NCBI GenBank assembly: GCA_031255275.1
Contig: JAIRSV010000095.1
Coordinates: 1-14,173, forward strand
Length of the DNA stretch: 14,173 nucleotides
Direction of reading: 5' to 3'
DNA from: Proteiniphilum sp.
Lineage (GTDB): Bacteria > Bacteroidota > Bacteroidia > Bacteroidales > Dysgonomonadaceae
A program made the translations under genes and the position numbers. The notes below the pieces were generated by a model. It was not told where the DNA came from, ran no database searches, and saw nothing but the letters and a program-made list of their open reading frames with translations. Positions 14,098 to 14,173 of the stretch are shown one piece after another. The first letter of the stretch is position 1; each line of letters opens with the position of its first letter.

Positions 14098-14173
14098 GCG
14101 ATAGCGCAAGCTCCCCTCTTGAGAGGGGGTTGGGGGTGTGTCACGAAGAGGCAATGTAACAATGCGCTATCGC
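14098..14173. repeat. 76-bp element with 10-bp terminal inverted repeats, reaching the window edge
   Basis: GCGATAGCGC (14098-14107) is the exact reverse complement of GCGCTATCGC (14164-14173). Between them lie the palindrome CCCCTC-TTGA-GAGGGG (14113-14128), a GGGGGTTGGGGGTGTG tract and the CATTG-type motif seen at the left end of the window. The size and terminal repeats resemble a small non-autonomous element, but the right arm ends exactly at the window edge, so its true extent is unknown. It encodes nothing convincing. Confidence 0.5.

Noticed and set aside
13770..14162. 130-codon open frame on the minus strand in the tail region
   Set aside because: It is made of translated repeats: the CCCCTC palindrome, the two-hairpin element in two copies and the TTGACAG tandem. 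Segments such as THPQPPLKRG are typical of spurious repeat-derived proteins.

Overview
The window looks like a chromosomal segment of an anaerobic Bacteroidetes bacterium, most likely order Bacteroidales; I cannot fix the genus. The evidence is the Bacteroidetes -7 promoter motif TAnnTTTG upstream of most transcription units, A-rich leaders instead of strong Shine-Dalgarno sites, a membrane-anchored LytTR regulator beside a LiaF-like membrane protein, a Bacteroides-like meso-diaminopimelate dehydrogenase and Pgk, and an oxygen-sensitive pyruvate:ferredoxin oxidoreductase (PFOR) together with a flavodiiron protein that removes O2 or NO.

Layout. 1-479: no gene; a dense block of dispersed palindromic repeats and an 8-bp tandem repeat, then the promoter region of the first gene. 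516-2216: a LiaF-like four-helix membrane protein, then a four-helix membrane segment and a LytTR DNA-binding domain that share one reading frame but are separated by a single TAG codon, so they look like one membrane-bound regulator split in two. 2336-3235: ddh. 3395-6407: probable operon lgt - flavodiiron protein - nagB, closed by a 36-bp perfect palindrome (6475-6510) that also ends the convergent pgk (7790-6531). 7996-9039: ansA, divergent from pgk. 9868-9050: a ZIP metal transporter of GufA type, convergent with ansA. 10105-13665: nifJ (PFOR), divergent from the ZIP gene and closed by a strong intrinsic terminator (13706-13731). 13732-14173: no gene; a second repeat block.

The genes are mainly core metabolism and envelope: peptidoglycan precursor synthesis (Ddh), lipoprotein lipidation (Lgt), amino-sugar catabolism into glycolysis (NagB), lower glycolysis (Pgk), asparagine catabolism (AnsA), metal uptake (ZIP), pyruvate oxidation to acetyl-CoA (NifJ) and defence of such enzymes against O2/NO (flavodiiron protein).

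Two things stand out. The regulator at 1320-2216 is interrupted by one in-frame amber codon, whose T is the only pyrimidine in a 34-nt purine run. The roughly 13.6-kb gene segment is bracketed by near-identical inverted copies of a two-hairpin repeat (281-339 and 13909-13967, 57 of 59 positions identical). I see no CRISPR array, transposase, tRNA or rRNA, and no clearly new multi-gene system.
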